Shown in pieces: positions 16,963 to 24,158 of a stretch of 64,000 bases of DNA. The translations under genes and the position numbers were made by a program. The notes under the pieces are model-generated. The model was not told the DNA's origin and did no database searches. It saw only the letters and a list, made by a program, of their open reading frames with translations. Origin of the DNA: Caldicellulosiruptor saccharolyticus DSM 8903 (lineage in GTDB: Bacteria > Bacillota > Thermoanaerobacteria > Caldicellulosiruptorales > Caldicellulosiruptoraceae); contig NC_009437.1 in the NCBI RefSeq assembly GCF_000016545.1, forward strand, positions 218,501 to 282,500. The letters run 5' to 3'. Positions within the stretch are counted from its first letter, which is position 1. Every line of letters starts with the position of its first letter.

Positions 16963-18042
16963 TTAAACTACAAAAAGAAGTAGGTAGAATGCAAGAAGGG
17001 AAATTAATCCCAGTGGCAGTCCCAGCTTTACCCATTCCTTACTCTTTATTTCAAGTTTATTTGCCGCAATTATGTTTGGAATATTACCTTGAATTAAAAT
17101 ACCGCCACTCGCAAGAAGGCTTAAAAGTATTGCTTTAATTTGGCTAGTTGAAAGGCTTGGTGTGATCTCAGCAGCTGCAACGGTTGCATTGTCGAGGGCT
17201 GCTGAGATGATGTTTATCCAAAATAGGAGTTTGTCTCCTAGTTTTACAACATATTTATCAATGAAAGGCTTAAAACCACTGCCCAACAGTTCCAATGCAA
17301 CTATAAACATAAAAATTTTGCCAGCACGCAGCATTATATCCTTCCTTGCCTCAAGATCTAAAATGGCTCTCTCTTCGGCTTTCACAATAGCCTCTTCTTC
17401 TGTGAGAAGCTCTTCATAGGTTGATAGGATACACCCTCTTTTTCTTTCATAAAGCAGGATAAAATAGCTTAAAAGTGATAAGATAATTATTGTGGGTACT
17501 ATATAAATTCCAAGATTTTTAAGTATATACAAAAATTCGGCATTCAACGAACTTACAACAATTGTTGAAAGTGGCTCTCCAACTGGAATTAAAGCTGCAC
17601 CAAATCCGATAGAAAAGCAGCCTATTATTGCTACTTTAACCTTTGTTTTGTGTTTCAGGGGCAGAAGGTGAATGATCTCCACAAGTATAAGTGTTGCAAC
17701 AATTGCAGTGATGATGCTTGATATAAGCCCAAGAAATAAAATTACAAGAGATACAAAGGCCTCTATTTTAATTCTACTCAAAATAGAATTTATTACAGTT
17801 TTAAGTTTGCTTACTGTAAGGTTAAACACAAAACCCATAACAAGAACAACACCGGTAACAAGATAAAGAAGATAATTGCTAAATACATGTCCCAGAAGGT
17901 GAAATGATAAAGTTTTAGAAACCACAGTTGCTAAGATACCCATTACAAGCAAAAATAGCTCCAAATTGTGCTCAATCTTGCGAAAAATAAACGGTAATAT
18001 GAAGACAAGCAACAGGATTATTATCAGCAATATGTCAACCAT
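16963..18042 (-). CDS. DUF1646 membrane protein, putative cation transporter
   Basis: This 359-residue protein has about ten hydrophobic helices. Conserved polar stretches in the membrane (GFGAALIPVGEPLSTIV and ISAALDNATVAAAEITPSLS) recall the hairpin motifs of the ArsB/NhaD ion-transporter superfamily. A charged cytoplasmic loop lies near residues 215-240. The DUF1646 family is annotated as a possible Na+/H+ or other cation exchanger without firm experimental support that I know of. The ATG at 18042 has AAGGAGGA upstream. It lies 15 bases after a nucleotidyltransferase gene, so the two are probably co-transcribed. Confidence 0.7.
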   Translation of the reverse strand: MVDILLIIILLLVFILPFIFRKIEHNLELFLLVMGILATVVSKTLSFHLLGHVFSNYLLYLVTGVVLVMGFVFNLTVSKLKTVINSILSRIKIEAFVSLVILFLGLISSIITAIVATLILVEIIHLLPLKHKTKVKVAIIGCFSIGFGAALIPVGEPLSTIVVSSLNAEFLYILKNLGIYIVPTIIILSLLSYFILLYERKRGCILSTYEELLTEEEAIVKAEERAILDLEARKDIMLRAGKIFMFIVALELLGSGFKPFIDKYVVKLGDKLLFWINIISAALDNATVAAAEITPSLSTSQIKAILLSLLASGGILIQGNIPNIIAANKLEIKSKEWVKLGLPLGLISLLAFYLLLFVV

Positions 18043-18057
18043 GGTAGGGAATCCTCC

Positions 18058-18477
18058 TTATCTATATTGAGAGTCATGGTTATTTCTCTCCCTTAACTCT
18101 TTATAAAATGTCCTGTAAAAGTACTCATGATCTTGATACAAATCCAGGACCACTTCTTCAAAGTCTGCTACTTTAATAGGGTCTTTTTTAATTATTTCTC
18201 TTCCTTCGCTGATGGTTTTAAACTGTAAGGTCAACGGAGCTTTATTGAGATTTATAATGTCCACCTTGTCTGTTTGAAGAATGTCGGATATCTGTACTTC
18301 TAAATCGAGTTCATCAAAAAAGCTAATTTCTTTAGAAAATAAAATCGCAAGGTCGATATCGCTGTTTTCTGTTTGATATTTTGTACCGTATGAACCTACT
18401 GTCCAAACAGCTACTATATCATCTCGTGCTTTGAAAAAACTAACAAGATCAGGAAGTTTATTATCTACGTTTAGCAT
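18058..18477 (-). CDS. MNT-type nucleotidyltransferase without a HEPN partner
   Basis: This 139-residue protein contains the nucleotidyltransferase signature TVGSYGTKYQTENSDIDLAI near residue 27, with a third acidic residue in DKVDIINL. This is the MntA-type fold. No HEPN gene is adjacent; the next gene downstream is the DUF1646 transporter. It may be an orphan antitoxin or have a separate nucleotidylation role. The 172 bases upstream contain only the divergent promoter of the next plus-strand gene. Confidence 0.75.
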   Translation of the reverse strand: MLNVDNKLPDLVSFFKARDDIVAVWTVGSYGTKYQTENSDIDLAILFSKEISFFDELDLEVQISDILQTDKVDIINLNKAPLTLQFKTISEGREIIKKDPIKVADFEEVVLDLYQDHEYFYRTFYKELRERNNHDSQYR

Positions 18478-18591
18478 ACCAGTTCAACTCCATATGAAAA
18501 ATCTTAGTTTAATCATACCATGAAGAAATTGTGTATAGCAAGATATTTACAGCGTAGTTTTTATTCAAAAACACTTGATAATTTGTGAGAG

Positions 18592-18621
18592 TTGTTAATA
18601 GAGCTTCAGATGTGGTATAAT
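18592..18621 (+). promoter_or_regulatory. Promoter of the RelE-type toxin-antitoxin pair
   Basis: TTGTTA (18592-18597) and TATAAT (18616-18621) are separated by 18 bases, upstream of the TTG start at 18665. Confidence 0.5.
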
Positions 18622-18664
18622 TAAAATCAAAAGAATTTAATTTAGTTTTTTGAGGTGTATAAAA

Positions 18665-18985
18665 TTGATTTCAAGAAAAAAAATGAAAATTCACATTGTA
18701 GAATCAGACGTACCAAATATGGAAGCGAAAATAGAATTGATTAAAAAATATTTAGAAACTGAAACAAAGGAAAATCTCCTCTCCTTTATTATTTCCTTGT
18801 TAGATGCTTTAAAGGATATACCTTTTGATTTACTCCCTGCAAATTTAAAAGATATATTGATTGAATGGGCAGAAACAGCTGAAATCTGTCTTGATGATGA
18901 ACTTATGGATAGATTGAAAGAAGCAGAGGAAGAGTTTAAATCAGGTGGCGGTATTAAATGGGAACATCCGACAAATTCGACATAA
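18665..18985 (+). CDS. Probable antitoxin of a RelE/ParE pair
   Basis: This 106-residue helical, acidic protein (IVESDVPNMEAKIELIKKYLE, later DDELMDRLKEAEEEFKSGGG) ends in the short, flexible tail common to RelE antitoxins. I do not recognise a named family. The call rests on size, charge and on the overlapping toxin-like frame that starts 28 bases before its end. TTG at 18665 is preferred because TGAGGTG lies 7 bases upstream; ATG at 18683 is an alternative. It would be the only intact member of the pair. Confidence 0.55.
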   Translation: MISRKKMKIHIVESDVPNMEAKIELIKKYLETETKENLLSFIISLLDALKDIPFDLLPANLKDILIEWAETAEICLDDELMDRLKEAEEEFKSGGGIKWEHPTNST

Positions 18986-19239
18986 TACTTTCTAAAAATG
19001 CATATAAATATATGTAGAGGTTACCCCAAAATATCAAAAAGAGGATTGCAACTATTTTAGAAGAAGAATTATCACAAAATCCATTTTCCTCCTCTAAAAT
19101 TAAACCATTACATGGCAAATTAGAAGGTTTTTATAGATACAAAGAAGGTGATTTAAGGATAATATATAAGGTGGAAAAAGAGCAGCTTACAGTTTACATC
19201 TATGAGATCGGCCCAAGAGGGGATATTTATAAAAAGTAG
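18958..19239 (+). pseudogene. RelE/ParE-type toxin gene interrupted by an amber codon
   Basis: Reading from ATG 18958 gives MGTSDKFDIILSKNAYKYM, then TAG at 19015-19017, then RLPQNIKKRIATILEE to the TAG at 19237. The downstream part has clear RelE-family features: KIKPLHGKLEGFYRYKEGDLRIIYKV and IYEIGPRGDIYKK. Full length would be 93 residues, normal for the family. The amber sits where relatives usually carry a Lys or other polar residue (YxxLxRLP region). RelE toxins are mRNA interferases or gyrase poisons; as written this one cannot be made without suppression. Confidence 0.8.
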
Positions 19240-19274
19240 AGACCAAAAATATAAAAATAAATATAAAATATAGC

Positions 19275-19425
19275 ACTCCTTTTGAAAAGCTGAATTCCCA
19301 GGGGTAAAGCCCTGGGATACGGGGGACCCAACCTTTTTGGGGTGAATCAGAAGCAAAAAAGCTTCTGTAGGGCTAACCCTTTCGGCCCGAACCCGTCAGC
19401 TAACCTCGGAAGCTTTGAAAGGGAG
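19275..19425 (+). ncRNA. Cyclic di-AMP riboswitch (ydaO/yuaA class)
   Basis: The region carries the class hallmarks in order: a closing stem from CTCCTTTTGAAAAGCT (19276-19291) to AGCTTTGAAAGGGAG; hairpin CCCAGGG/CCCTGGG (19297-19316); ATACGGGGGACCCA; TTGGGGTGAATC; and CCCGAACCCGTCAGCTAACCTCG (19386-19408). The 3' part of the aptamer, TAACCTCGGAA (19401-19411), is fully complementary over 11 bases to TTCCGAGGTTA (19498-19508) in the terminator. This gives an antiterminator that ligand binding would break. It therefore reads as an off switch for the gene at 19578. Confidence 0.88.
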
Positions 19426-19488
19426 GCAAAAGGAGTTTTTTTACGCCTTTTTTAAAAGGAAAGGCATTCCTTTGCCTTTGATTTCAAA

Positions 19489-19532
19489 GCAGCCAAATTC
19501 CGAGGTTATGGAGTTTGGCTGCTTTTATTTTT
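19489..19532 (+). terminator. Riboswitch-controlled terminator
   Basis: GCAGCCAAATTCC (19489-19501) pairs with GGAGTTTGGCTGC (19510-19522), 13 bp with one G-T pair, followed by TTTTATTTTT. Its left arm overlaps the strand that can pair with the aptamer, so the two structures exclude each other. Confidence 0.85.
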
Positions 19533-19577
19533 GTAAAATACCTGGGAGTTAAATTTTGAAAGGAGGTTGTTTTGCAA

Positions 19578-20801
19578 ATGGAAAAGTTAGATGTTATTAA
19601 CAACAGAGAAAGATTCGAAAAGTTAAAAGAAGCTATTAAAGACTACTTAGAGGTCAAAGACACAATCAAAACTGGCATAGATGATGAGGAAAAGATTGAA
19701 TATCAAAAAAGAAAGATTCTTTCCTACTTTGGTGCAAGCGAAAAGGACTGGGAAAATTATAAGTGGCAGCTGAAAAATAGAATTACCTCGGCCAAAATAT
19801 TAAAAGAACTTTTAAACCTTGATGAAAAAGAAGCACAGCAAATAGAAGAAGTAGCCAAAATTTACCGTTTTGCAATCTCACCTTACTATCTCTCTTTGAT
19901 TGACCCAAGTGATCCTCACTGTCCAATAAAGAAGCAATCAGTCCCAAGCTCATTTGAGCTTATAGAAAAAGGTGAGCTTGACCCAATGGACGAAGAGCAT
20001 ACATCCCCTACAAAGATTATTACACAGCGCTATCCTGACAGGCTCATAATAAAAGTTACAAACATATGTGGGATGTTTTGCAGATTCTGTCAAAGAAGAA
20101 GACTTATTGGTGAGACTGACACACACGCATCGCTGGATGATATTACGGATGCAATTGAATATGTAGCACAAAATCCAAATATCAGAGATGTTCTCATCAC
20201 AGGTGGCGATGCCCTGATGCTCTCTGATGAGATTTTGGAGTGGATTTTAAGGTCGCTAAGGCAAATACCTCATGTTGAGATAATCAGAATTGGAACAAGA
20301 GCACCTGTGACGTTGCCACAAAGGATTACAAAAGAGCTTGTTGATATGCTAAAAAAGTATCACCCTATTTATGTAAACACCCACTTTAACCACCCACGTG
20401 AGATAACAAAAGAATCAAAAAGAGCTTGTGAGATGCTTGCAGATGGCGGCATTCCGCTTGGCAACCAGATGGTTTTGTTAAATGGGGTCAACAACGACAA
20501 ATACGTTGTGAGAAGGCTCAATCAACAGCTTTTAAAAATCCGAGTAAAGCCATATTATATCTTTCATCCAAAAAGGGTAAAAGGTACATCGCACTTTTGG
20601 GTGACAATTGAAGAGGGTATGGAGATTATTGAAAGCCTCAGAGGAAGAACCTCAGGCATGGCAATTCCCACATACATCATAAATGCTCCAAAAGGCAAAG
20701 GAAAAACACCAATTATGCCAAATTATCTTCTTTACTTTGGTAAAGGCAAGGTAGTTTTTAGAAACTGGGAAGGTGAGGTTTTTGAGGTTGAGAATGGGTA
20801 A
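19578..20801 (+). CDS. eam: Probable glutamate 2,3-aminomutase (radical SAM, PLP)
   Basis: This 407-residue KamA-family enzyme has the radical SAM triad CGMFCRFC at 164-171, RRLIGETD and the GGDALMLSD segment. Lysine 2,3-aminomutases carry two Asp residues that hold the lysine side chain. Here these positions are Lys332 (FHPKRVKGTSHF) and Asn369 (YIINAPKGKGKTP), the pair described for clostridial glutamate 2,3-aminomutase. The product would be beta-glutamate, a compatible solute. ATG 19578 is used, with AGGAGGT 10 bases upstream; TTG 19572 is an alternative. A c-di-AMP riboswitch and terminator lie directly in front, and c-di-AMP governs osmotic balance in Firmicutes, which supports an osmolyte role. 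Confidence 0.82.
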   Translation: MEKLDVINNRERFEKLKEAIKDYLEVKDTIKTGIDDEEKIEYQKRKILSYFGASEKDWENYKWQLKNRITSAKILKELLNLDEKEAQQIEEVAKIYRFAISPYYLSLIDPSDPHCPIKKQSVPSSFELIEKGELDPMDEEHTSPTKIITQRYPDRLIIKVTNICGMFCRFCQRRRLIGETDTHASLDDITDAIEYVAQNPNIRDVLITGGDALMLSDEILEWILRSLRQIPHVEIIRIGTRAPVTLPQRITKELVDMLKKYHPIYVNTHFNHPREITKESKRACEMLADGGIPLGNQMVLLNGVNNDKYVVRRLNQQLLKIRVKPYYIFHPKRVKGTSHFWVTIEEGMEIIESLRGRTSGMAIPTYIINAPKGKGKTPIMPNYLLYFGKGKVVFRNWEGEVFEVENG

Positions 20802-20921
20802 TATTATGCATAATAAATAATTACCTTTTGTCTTGAAACTGGCCAGAAGCAATAATTTTTAATAACCTGAATCAAACATATGGTGGCATGAAATATTATT
20901 AATACTATGCAATAGAAAACA

Positions 20922-20965
20922 AGAGGGTTGGCAGGCAGTTTTGCCCTAACCCTCTATTATTATCT
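20922..20965. terminator. Terminator after the aminomutase gene
   Basis: AGAGGGTT (20922-20929) pairs with AACCCTCT (20948-20955), with an inner GGC/GCC stem, and is followed by ATTATTATCTTT. On the minus strand the same hairpin is followed by TTGTTTTC, so it could also serve the small frame at 20975-21088. Confidence 0.65.
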
Positions 20966-20974
20966 TTGGTAACC

Positions 20975-21088
20975 TTATATATCACACACTAAAACCAAAA
21001 CCCTCACCAAAACGATTATAACCATCCATAGTAAAATGCTTATTATCAGCCCATTTTTTAACCCTCTAAAAAAATCAGGCGATGGCAT
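20975..21088 (-). CDS. Possible 37-residue single-helix membrane peptide
   Basis: This short minus-strand frame begins MPSPDFFRGLKNG and continues as one unbroken hydrophobic helix rich in Ile, Leu and Val. The only ribosome site is AAGGA about 13 bases upstream, which is long. It lies in an otherwise empty 391-base gap and ends 20 bases before a bidirectional hairpin. The rest of the gap shows nothing else. Confidence 0.3.
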   Translation of the reverse strand: MPSPDFFRGLKNGLIISILLWMVIIVLVRVLVLVCDI

Positions 21089-21192
21089 TGTTGAAAATTG
21101 TTCCTTTTACTTTTCTTTAATACATATTATTCATCTTCTTTTATTAGTTTATACTCCTTTTTCAAATATATTACCCTTTCCATCTTTTCATT

Positions 21193-21774
21193 TTACAGTG
21201 CCTCTTTGATTTGTTTAAAATCTATTATAAGGTCTTCAAAGATTTCTGCTTTCACTTTTTCGTTGAATGTATACATCTTTGGTGCTGAGTAGCCTATTTC
21301 GTCTTTATAAATGTAAACCAAGATATTTTCTTCATAAGGGTTGACAATCCAATACTCTCTTACTTTGAATTGATTATACAAGTTTAGTTTTCTTACATAA
21401 TCATGAGCTGGGCTTTTCTCTGATACAACCTCAATTATCATTTCGGGAGCACCTAAACAGCCTCTTTCAGTGAGTTTTTTCTTGTCGCATATAATTGATA
21501 TATCAGGCTGCACGACATTGATGGCCTGATTTTCATTCTGTCCTTCACTAACTAACACAACATCAAAAGGAGCTGTGTAAACTTTGCAAGGTTGCTTTTT
21601 TTCTCTGAGATAATTTTTGATAGTTGTCGCAAGTTCTATTACTATTTCTTGGTGCACTCTTGAAGGTGCAGGACTCATATTGTAAATAACACCGTCTATT
21701 ATCTCTACTCTTATATCCTCGGGCAATCTGAGATACTCTTCATATGTCCAAAGTTTAGGAATTCTCTCTTCCAT
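21193..21774 (-). CDS. Uma2-family (DUF820) PD-(D/E)XK protein
   Basis: This 193-residue protein has the Uma2 pattern: WTYEEYLRLPEDIRVEIIDGVIYNMSPAP, VVQPDISIICDKKKLTERGCLGAPEMIIEVVSEKS, and LNLYNQFKVREYWIVNP. The PD-(D/E)XK core is visible as the E in RVEIIDG, the PDIS Asp and the EVVSE segment. Uma2 proteins are common in cyanobacteria and some Firmicutes and are thought to be nucleases, but their role is unproven. ATG at 21774 is chosen for its AAGGTGA 6 bases upstream. Confidence 0.75.
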   Translation of the reverse strand: MEERIPKLWTYEEYLRLPEDIRVEIIDGVIYNMSPAPSRVHQEIVIELATTIKNYLREKKQPCKVYTAPFDVVLVSEGQNENQAINVVQPDISIICDKKKLTERGCLGAPEMIIEVVSEKSPAHDYVRKLNLYNQFKVREYWIVNPYEENILVYIYKDEIGYSAPKMYTFNEKVKAEIFEDLIIDFKQIKEAL

Positions 21775-22137
21775 TGAATTCACCTTCTTTATATTGTTCT
21801 TCCTTTACAAAGAGCATAAGGGAAAAGATATCTTTTCTCTTTCCAGATAATTAATCTCTACAACCCAATCCCGTTTAATCAAAAACTCATATATTTTTCA
21901 AATTGTGTGACCATGCCCCTACACAAATACTACCACAGAAAACGAGAAAATGTCAAAAAGTTCTATCGGCTTCTACTTTTAAAGTTTTAGCAAGATATTA
22001 AAAGATCAAAAGAGTCTGTTGTTGCTGATTTGACAACTGTCTATTATTTTCCATTTTCCAAAATTCCTATCACACATTTTTTCCTCTATTTCATATTATG
22101 CTTATGTAAACACAATAAAAACGGAGATGATTGTTTG
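21775..22137. other. Divergent intergenic region with no recognised gene
   Basis: This AT-rich gap lies between the divergent Uma2 gene and the SPOCS genes. A short palindrome GAAAAGATATCTTTTC lies near 21822. TTGACA at 22030 has no convincing -10 partner. CATATTATGC near 22092 could be a -10 for the downstream operon. No riboswitch or terminator is seen. Confidence 0.35.
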
Positions 22138-22662
22138 ATGCTCAAAAATTTTGTCAGTATCGAAGGGGTTGCAAGCGTATCTGATTTTCCTACACTTACC
22201 ACTCTTGATAGATACAATCAGTTTGAGGTTGAAGAACAAGTTACAATACCTGCAGAAAAGCCTGAGATGGAACAAATTGTCTCTGTTATGGTGGAGGCAA
22301 GTATAAAAAACTACTATGCAATTGCAACACCAACCGGGCTAAAAGTAATTATCGAAGGTGAACTTAAGCAAAAGATAACATATGTTGCAAATGAACCAAC
22401 ACAGTCTATTCACTCAGCAATGTTTATTACAGGCTTTTGCAACTTTATAGATATACCACTCAATCTTCCAACTGGTCAGAATGTGCTAAATATTTTGCAA
22501 ACCCTTGGAATTACATTGGATGACGTAATCAGCGCACCACCTAACATCATTATAGAAGACTTTTCCATCTCGCAGATTGACACAAGAAAAGCAAAAAAAT
22601 GCACGATACTCTTTGCGTGGGTAAGAGTAAATGCACTTTTGGCAACTTACTTGCCAGCTTAA
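22138..22662 (+). CDS. SPOCS-domain (DUF3794) protein, copy 1
   Basis: This 174-residue protein is a single SPOCS-type domain: VEEQVTIPAEKPEMEQIVSV, then GLKVIIEGELKQKITYVANEPTQSIHSA and FIDIPLNLPTGQN. SPOCS domains occur in sporulation proteins such as SafA/SpoVID-like coat components and beside LysM domains, but this copy stands alone. ATG 22138 follows GGAG at 22123. It is the first of three tandem paralogues, sharing most motifs with the next gene. No signal peptide is seen if the ATG is right. Confidence 0.75.
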   Translation: MLKNFVSIEGVASVSDFPTLTTLDRYNQFEVEEQVTIPAEKPEMEQIVSVMVEASIKNYYAIATPTGLKVIIEGELKQKITYVANEPTQSIHSAMFITGFCNFIDIPLNLPTGQNVLNILQTLGITLDDVISAPPNIIIEDFSISQIDTRKAKKCTILFAWVRVNALLATYLPA

Positions 22663-22694
22663 AAAATCAATTTTATTTGAAGGGGTGAGAAAGA

Positions 22695-23216
22695 ATGCTT
22701 AGAAATTTTGTTGACATAATTGGAATTGCAGACCCATCAAGCTTTCCAACTTTACTGCCAACAAGTCCTAACACAGAATATATTGTAGAGGAAAAACTCA
22801 CAATTCCTCAAGAAAAACCTGATGTTGAGCAAATAAACACAGTTTTGATTGAAGCAAAGGTAACAGACTCAAGAGTGATTCCAACACCTGTTGGACTAAA
22901 AATTGTTGTTGATGGTGAGCTCAAACAAAAGATCATATACACAGCCAATGTCCCAGAGCAGTCTGTTCACTCAGTTTTGTATATCGAGCCATTTTGCACA
23001 TTCATCGAAGTGCCACTTAATCTTCCTGCTGGTACGAACACATTACAGCTTTTGCAGACATTGGGTATCACTTTAAACGATGTTTTGGTTGGAAAACCCA
23101 ACGTGCTGATTGAAGATGTGACAGTATCACTTCTTGATGCAAGAACAATTGAAAAATGCACAGTTCTTTTCATCTGGGCAACATTAAATGCTGCACTATC
23201 AACTGTACTTGCCTAA
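22695..23216 (+). CDS. SPOCS-domain (DUF3794) protein, copy 2
   Basis: This 173-residue close paralogue of the previous protein has VEEKLTIPQEKPDVEQINTV, GLKIVVDGELKQKIIYTANVPEQSVHS and FIEVPLNLPAGTN in matching positions. SD AAGGGGTGAG lies just upstream of the ATG at 22695. The pair probably arose by tandem duplication and may form a heteromer. Confidence 0.75.
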   Translation: MLRNFVDIIGIADPSSFPTLLPTSPNTEYIVEEKLTIPQEKPDVEQINTVLIEAKVTDSRVIPTPVGLKIVVDGELKQKIIYTANVPEQSVHSVLYIEPFCTFIEVPLNLPAGTNTLQLLQTLGITLNDVLVGKPNVLIEDVTVSLLDARTIEKCTVLFIWATLNAALSTVLA

Positions 23217-23291
23217 ATTTAGTATCATAAAATAGGAGAAGTTGCCATAAAATCAACATTAGAACAATGTTAAAAAGGTCTATAGGAAAAG

Positions 23292-23762
23292 ATGGAAATA
23301 CAAAAAGGTTGTGCATACTTAGGGATAATTGAGCCACATGAGTATGATGAGATAAAAAAGACACATGTTTACAAACAAGTGTTGACAAAAGGTGAGTTTG
23401 AGATTCCAGAAGCAAAGCCTGAGATTGAAGATTTTTCATCTGTAGTAATGCAAATTACAAGAAAAAAATGCAAACTAATTTGCGGACCGCTTGGCGATAA
23501 AGTAATTGTCTCAGGTACAATAAACTTAAATGTGATGTACACAGCTGCAAATCCACAGCAATCTGTCCACAATGTACATTTGTGCCACGATGTTGATGCT
23601 TTTATAAACATCAAATGCTTGGAAGAAGCTCACAAAAGCTTTTGTGGCTGCTGCGACGTTAAGATGTATATTGAGTGGGCTGATCTTGAGGTAGTAGACA
23701 AAAGAAAAATCAAAGGATGCTTTTTAGTGTTGATAACTGCCAAATGCAAGTCTGTAAAGTAA
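23292..23762 (+). CDS. SPOCS-domain (DUF3794) protein, copy 3, Cys-rich
   Basis: This 156-residue protein follows the same plan (LTKGEFEIPEAKPEIEDFSSV, GDKVIVSGTINLNVMYTAANPQQSVHNVH) but is more diverged. It carries about ten cysteines, including a FCGCCDVK cluster and LICG, unlike copies 1 and 2. These could form disulfide cross-links or bind metal. It starts at the ATG 23292 with AGGAAAAG upstream, 75 bases after copy 2. Confidence 0.7.
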   Translation: MEIQKGCAYLGIIEPHEYDEIKKTHVYKQVLTKGEFEIPEAKPEIEDFSSVVMQITRKKCKLICGPLGDKVIVSGTINLNVMYTAANPQQSVHNVHLCHDVDAFINIKCLEEAHKSFCGCCDVKMYIEWADLEVVDKRKIKGCFLVLITAKCKSVK

Positions 23763-23769
23763 GGAAGTG

Positions 23770-24117
23770 ATGATAGCTTTGAGTGGTCCAGAGTTTGTCA
23801 GAAAGCCAAGAGATGAAATTATAAATGAGATTTTAGAGTCCATTGCAAAGGAAGAGATGGCTATTGCAAATCTTATGAACGCTGAGGCTGAGAAGATAAA
23901 AAGAGTTGTTGCGAGCCATGATCTTCCGAAAGCTGAGGATTTTTCACAGCTACTTAGTCTTCAAAAGCTTGTTGCAGAGATTTTAGAAAAGCTCATTCAA
24001 AAGCAAAATATCATAATCAAAAAGCTTGATATGATAAGAGAGTTTAAGGCAACTATAATAAAGAAAGAAAAACCTCATCCTTATCATCCTATGCCGCAAT
24101 ATGACAATGAAGAGTGA
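23770..24117 (+). CDS. Small helical protein linked to the SPOCS genes
   Basis: This 115-residue protein has IINEILESIAKEEMAIANLMNAEAEKIKRVV near residue 18, then a second helical segment, and ends with the Pro/His-rich KPHPYHPMPQY tail. The helix resembles the SIAxEExAxxxxxNAEgEKI stretch found in Bacillus exosporium-type and other surface proteins. No enzyme motif is visible. It starts a few bases after SPOCS copy 3, so it is co-transcribed. A structural partner of the SPOCS proteins is inferred. Confidence 0.55.
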   Translation: MIALSGPEFVRKPRDEIINEILESIAKEEMAIANLMNAEAEKIKRVVASHDLPKAEDFSQLLSLQKLVAEILEKLIQKQNIIIKKLDMIREFKATIIKKEKPHPYHPMPQYDNEE

Positions 24118-24126
24118 AAAGTTTTG

Positions 24127-24158
24127 ATCTTGGTGGTGTATACCATCAAGATTTTTTG
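24127..24158. terminator. Terminator after the SPOCS operon
   Basis: ATCTTGGTGGT (24127-24137) pairs with ACCATCAAGAT with one G-T pair, followed by TTTTTTG. It lies between the convergent SPOCS operon and the ABC gene that ends at 24159. Confidence 0.8.

Noticed and set aside
19297..19316. CCCAGGG/CCCTGGG hairpin as a stand-alone terminator
   Set aside because: No T tract follows and it forms part of the c-di-AMP aptamer.
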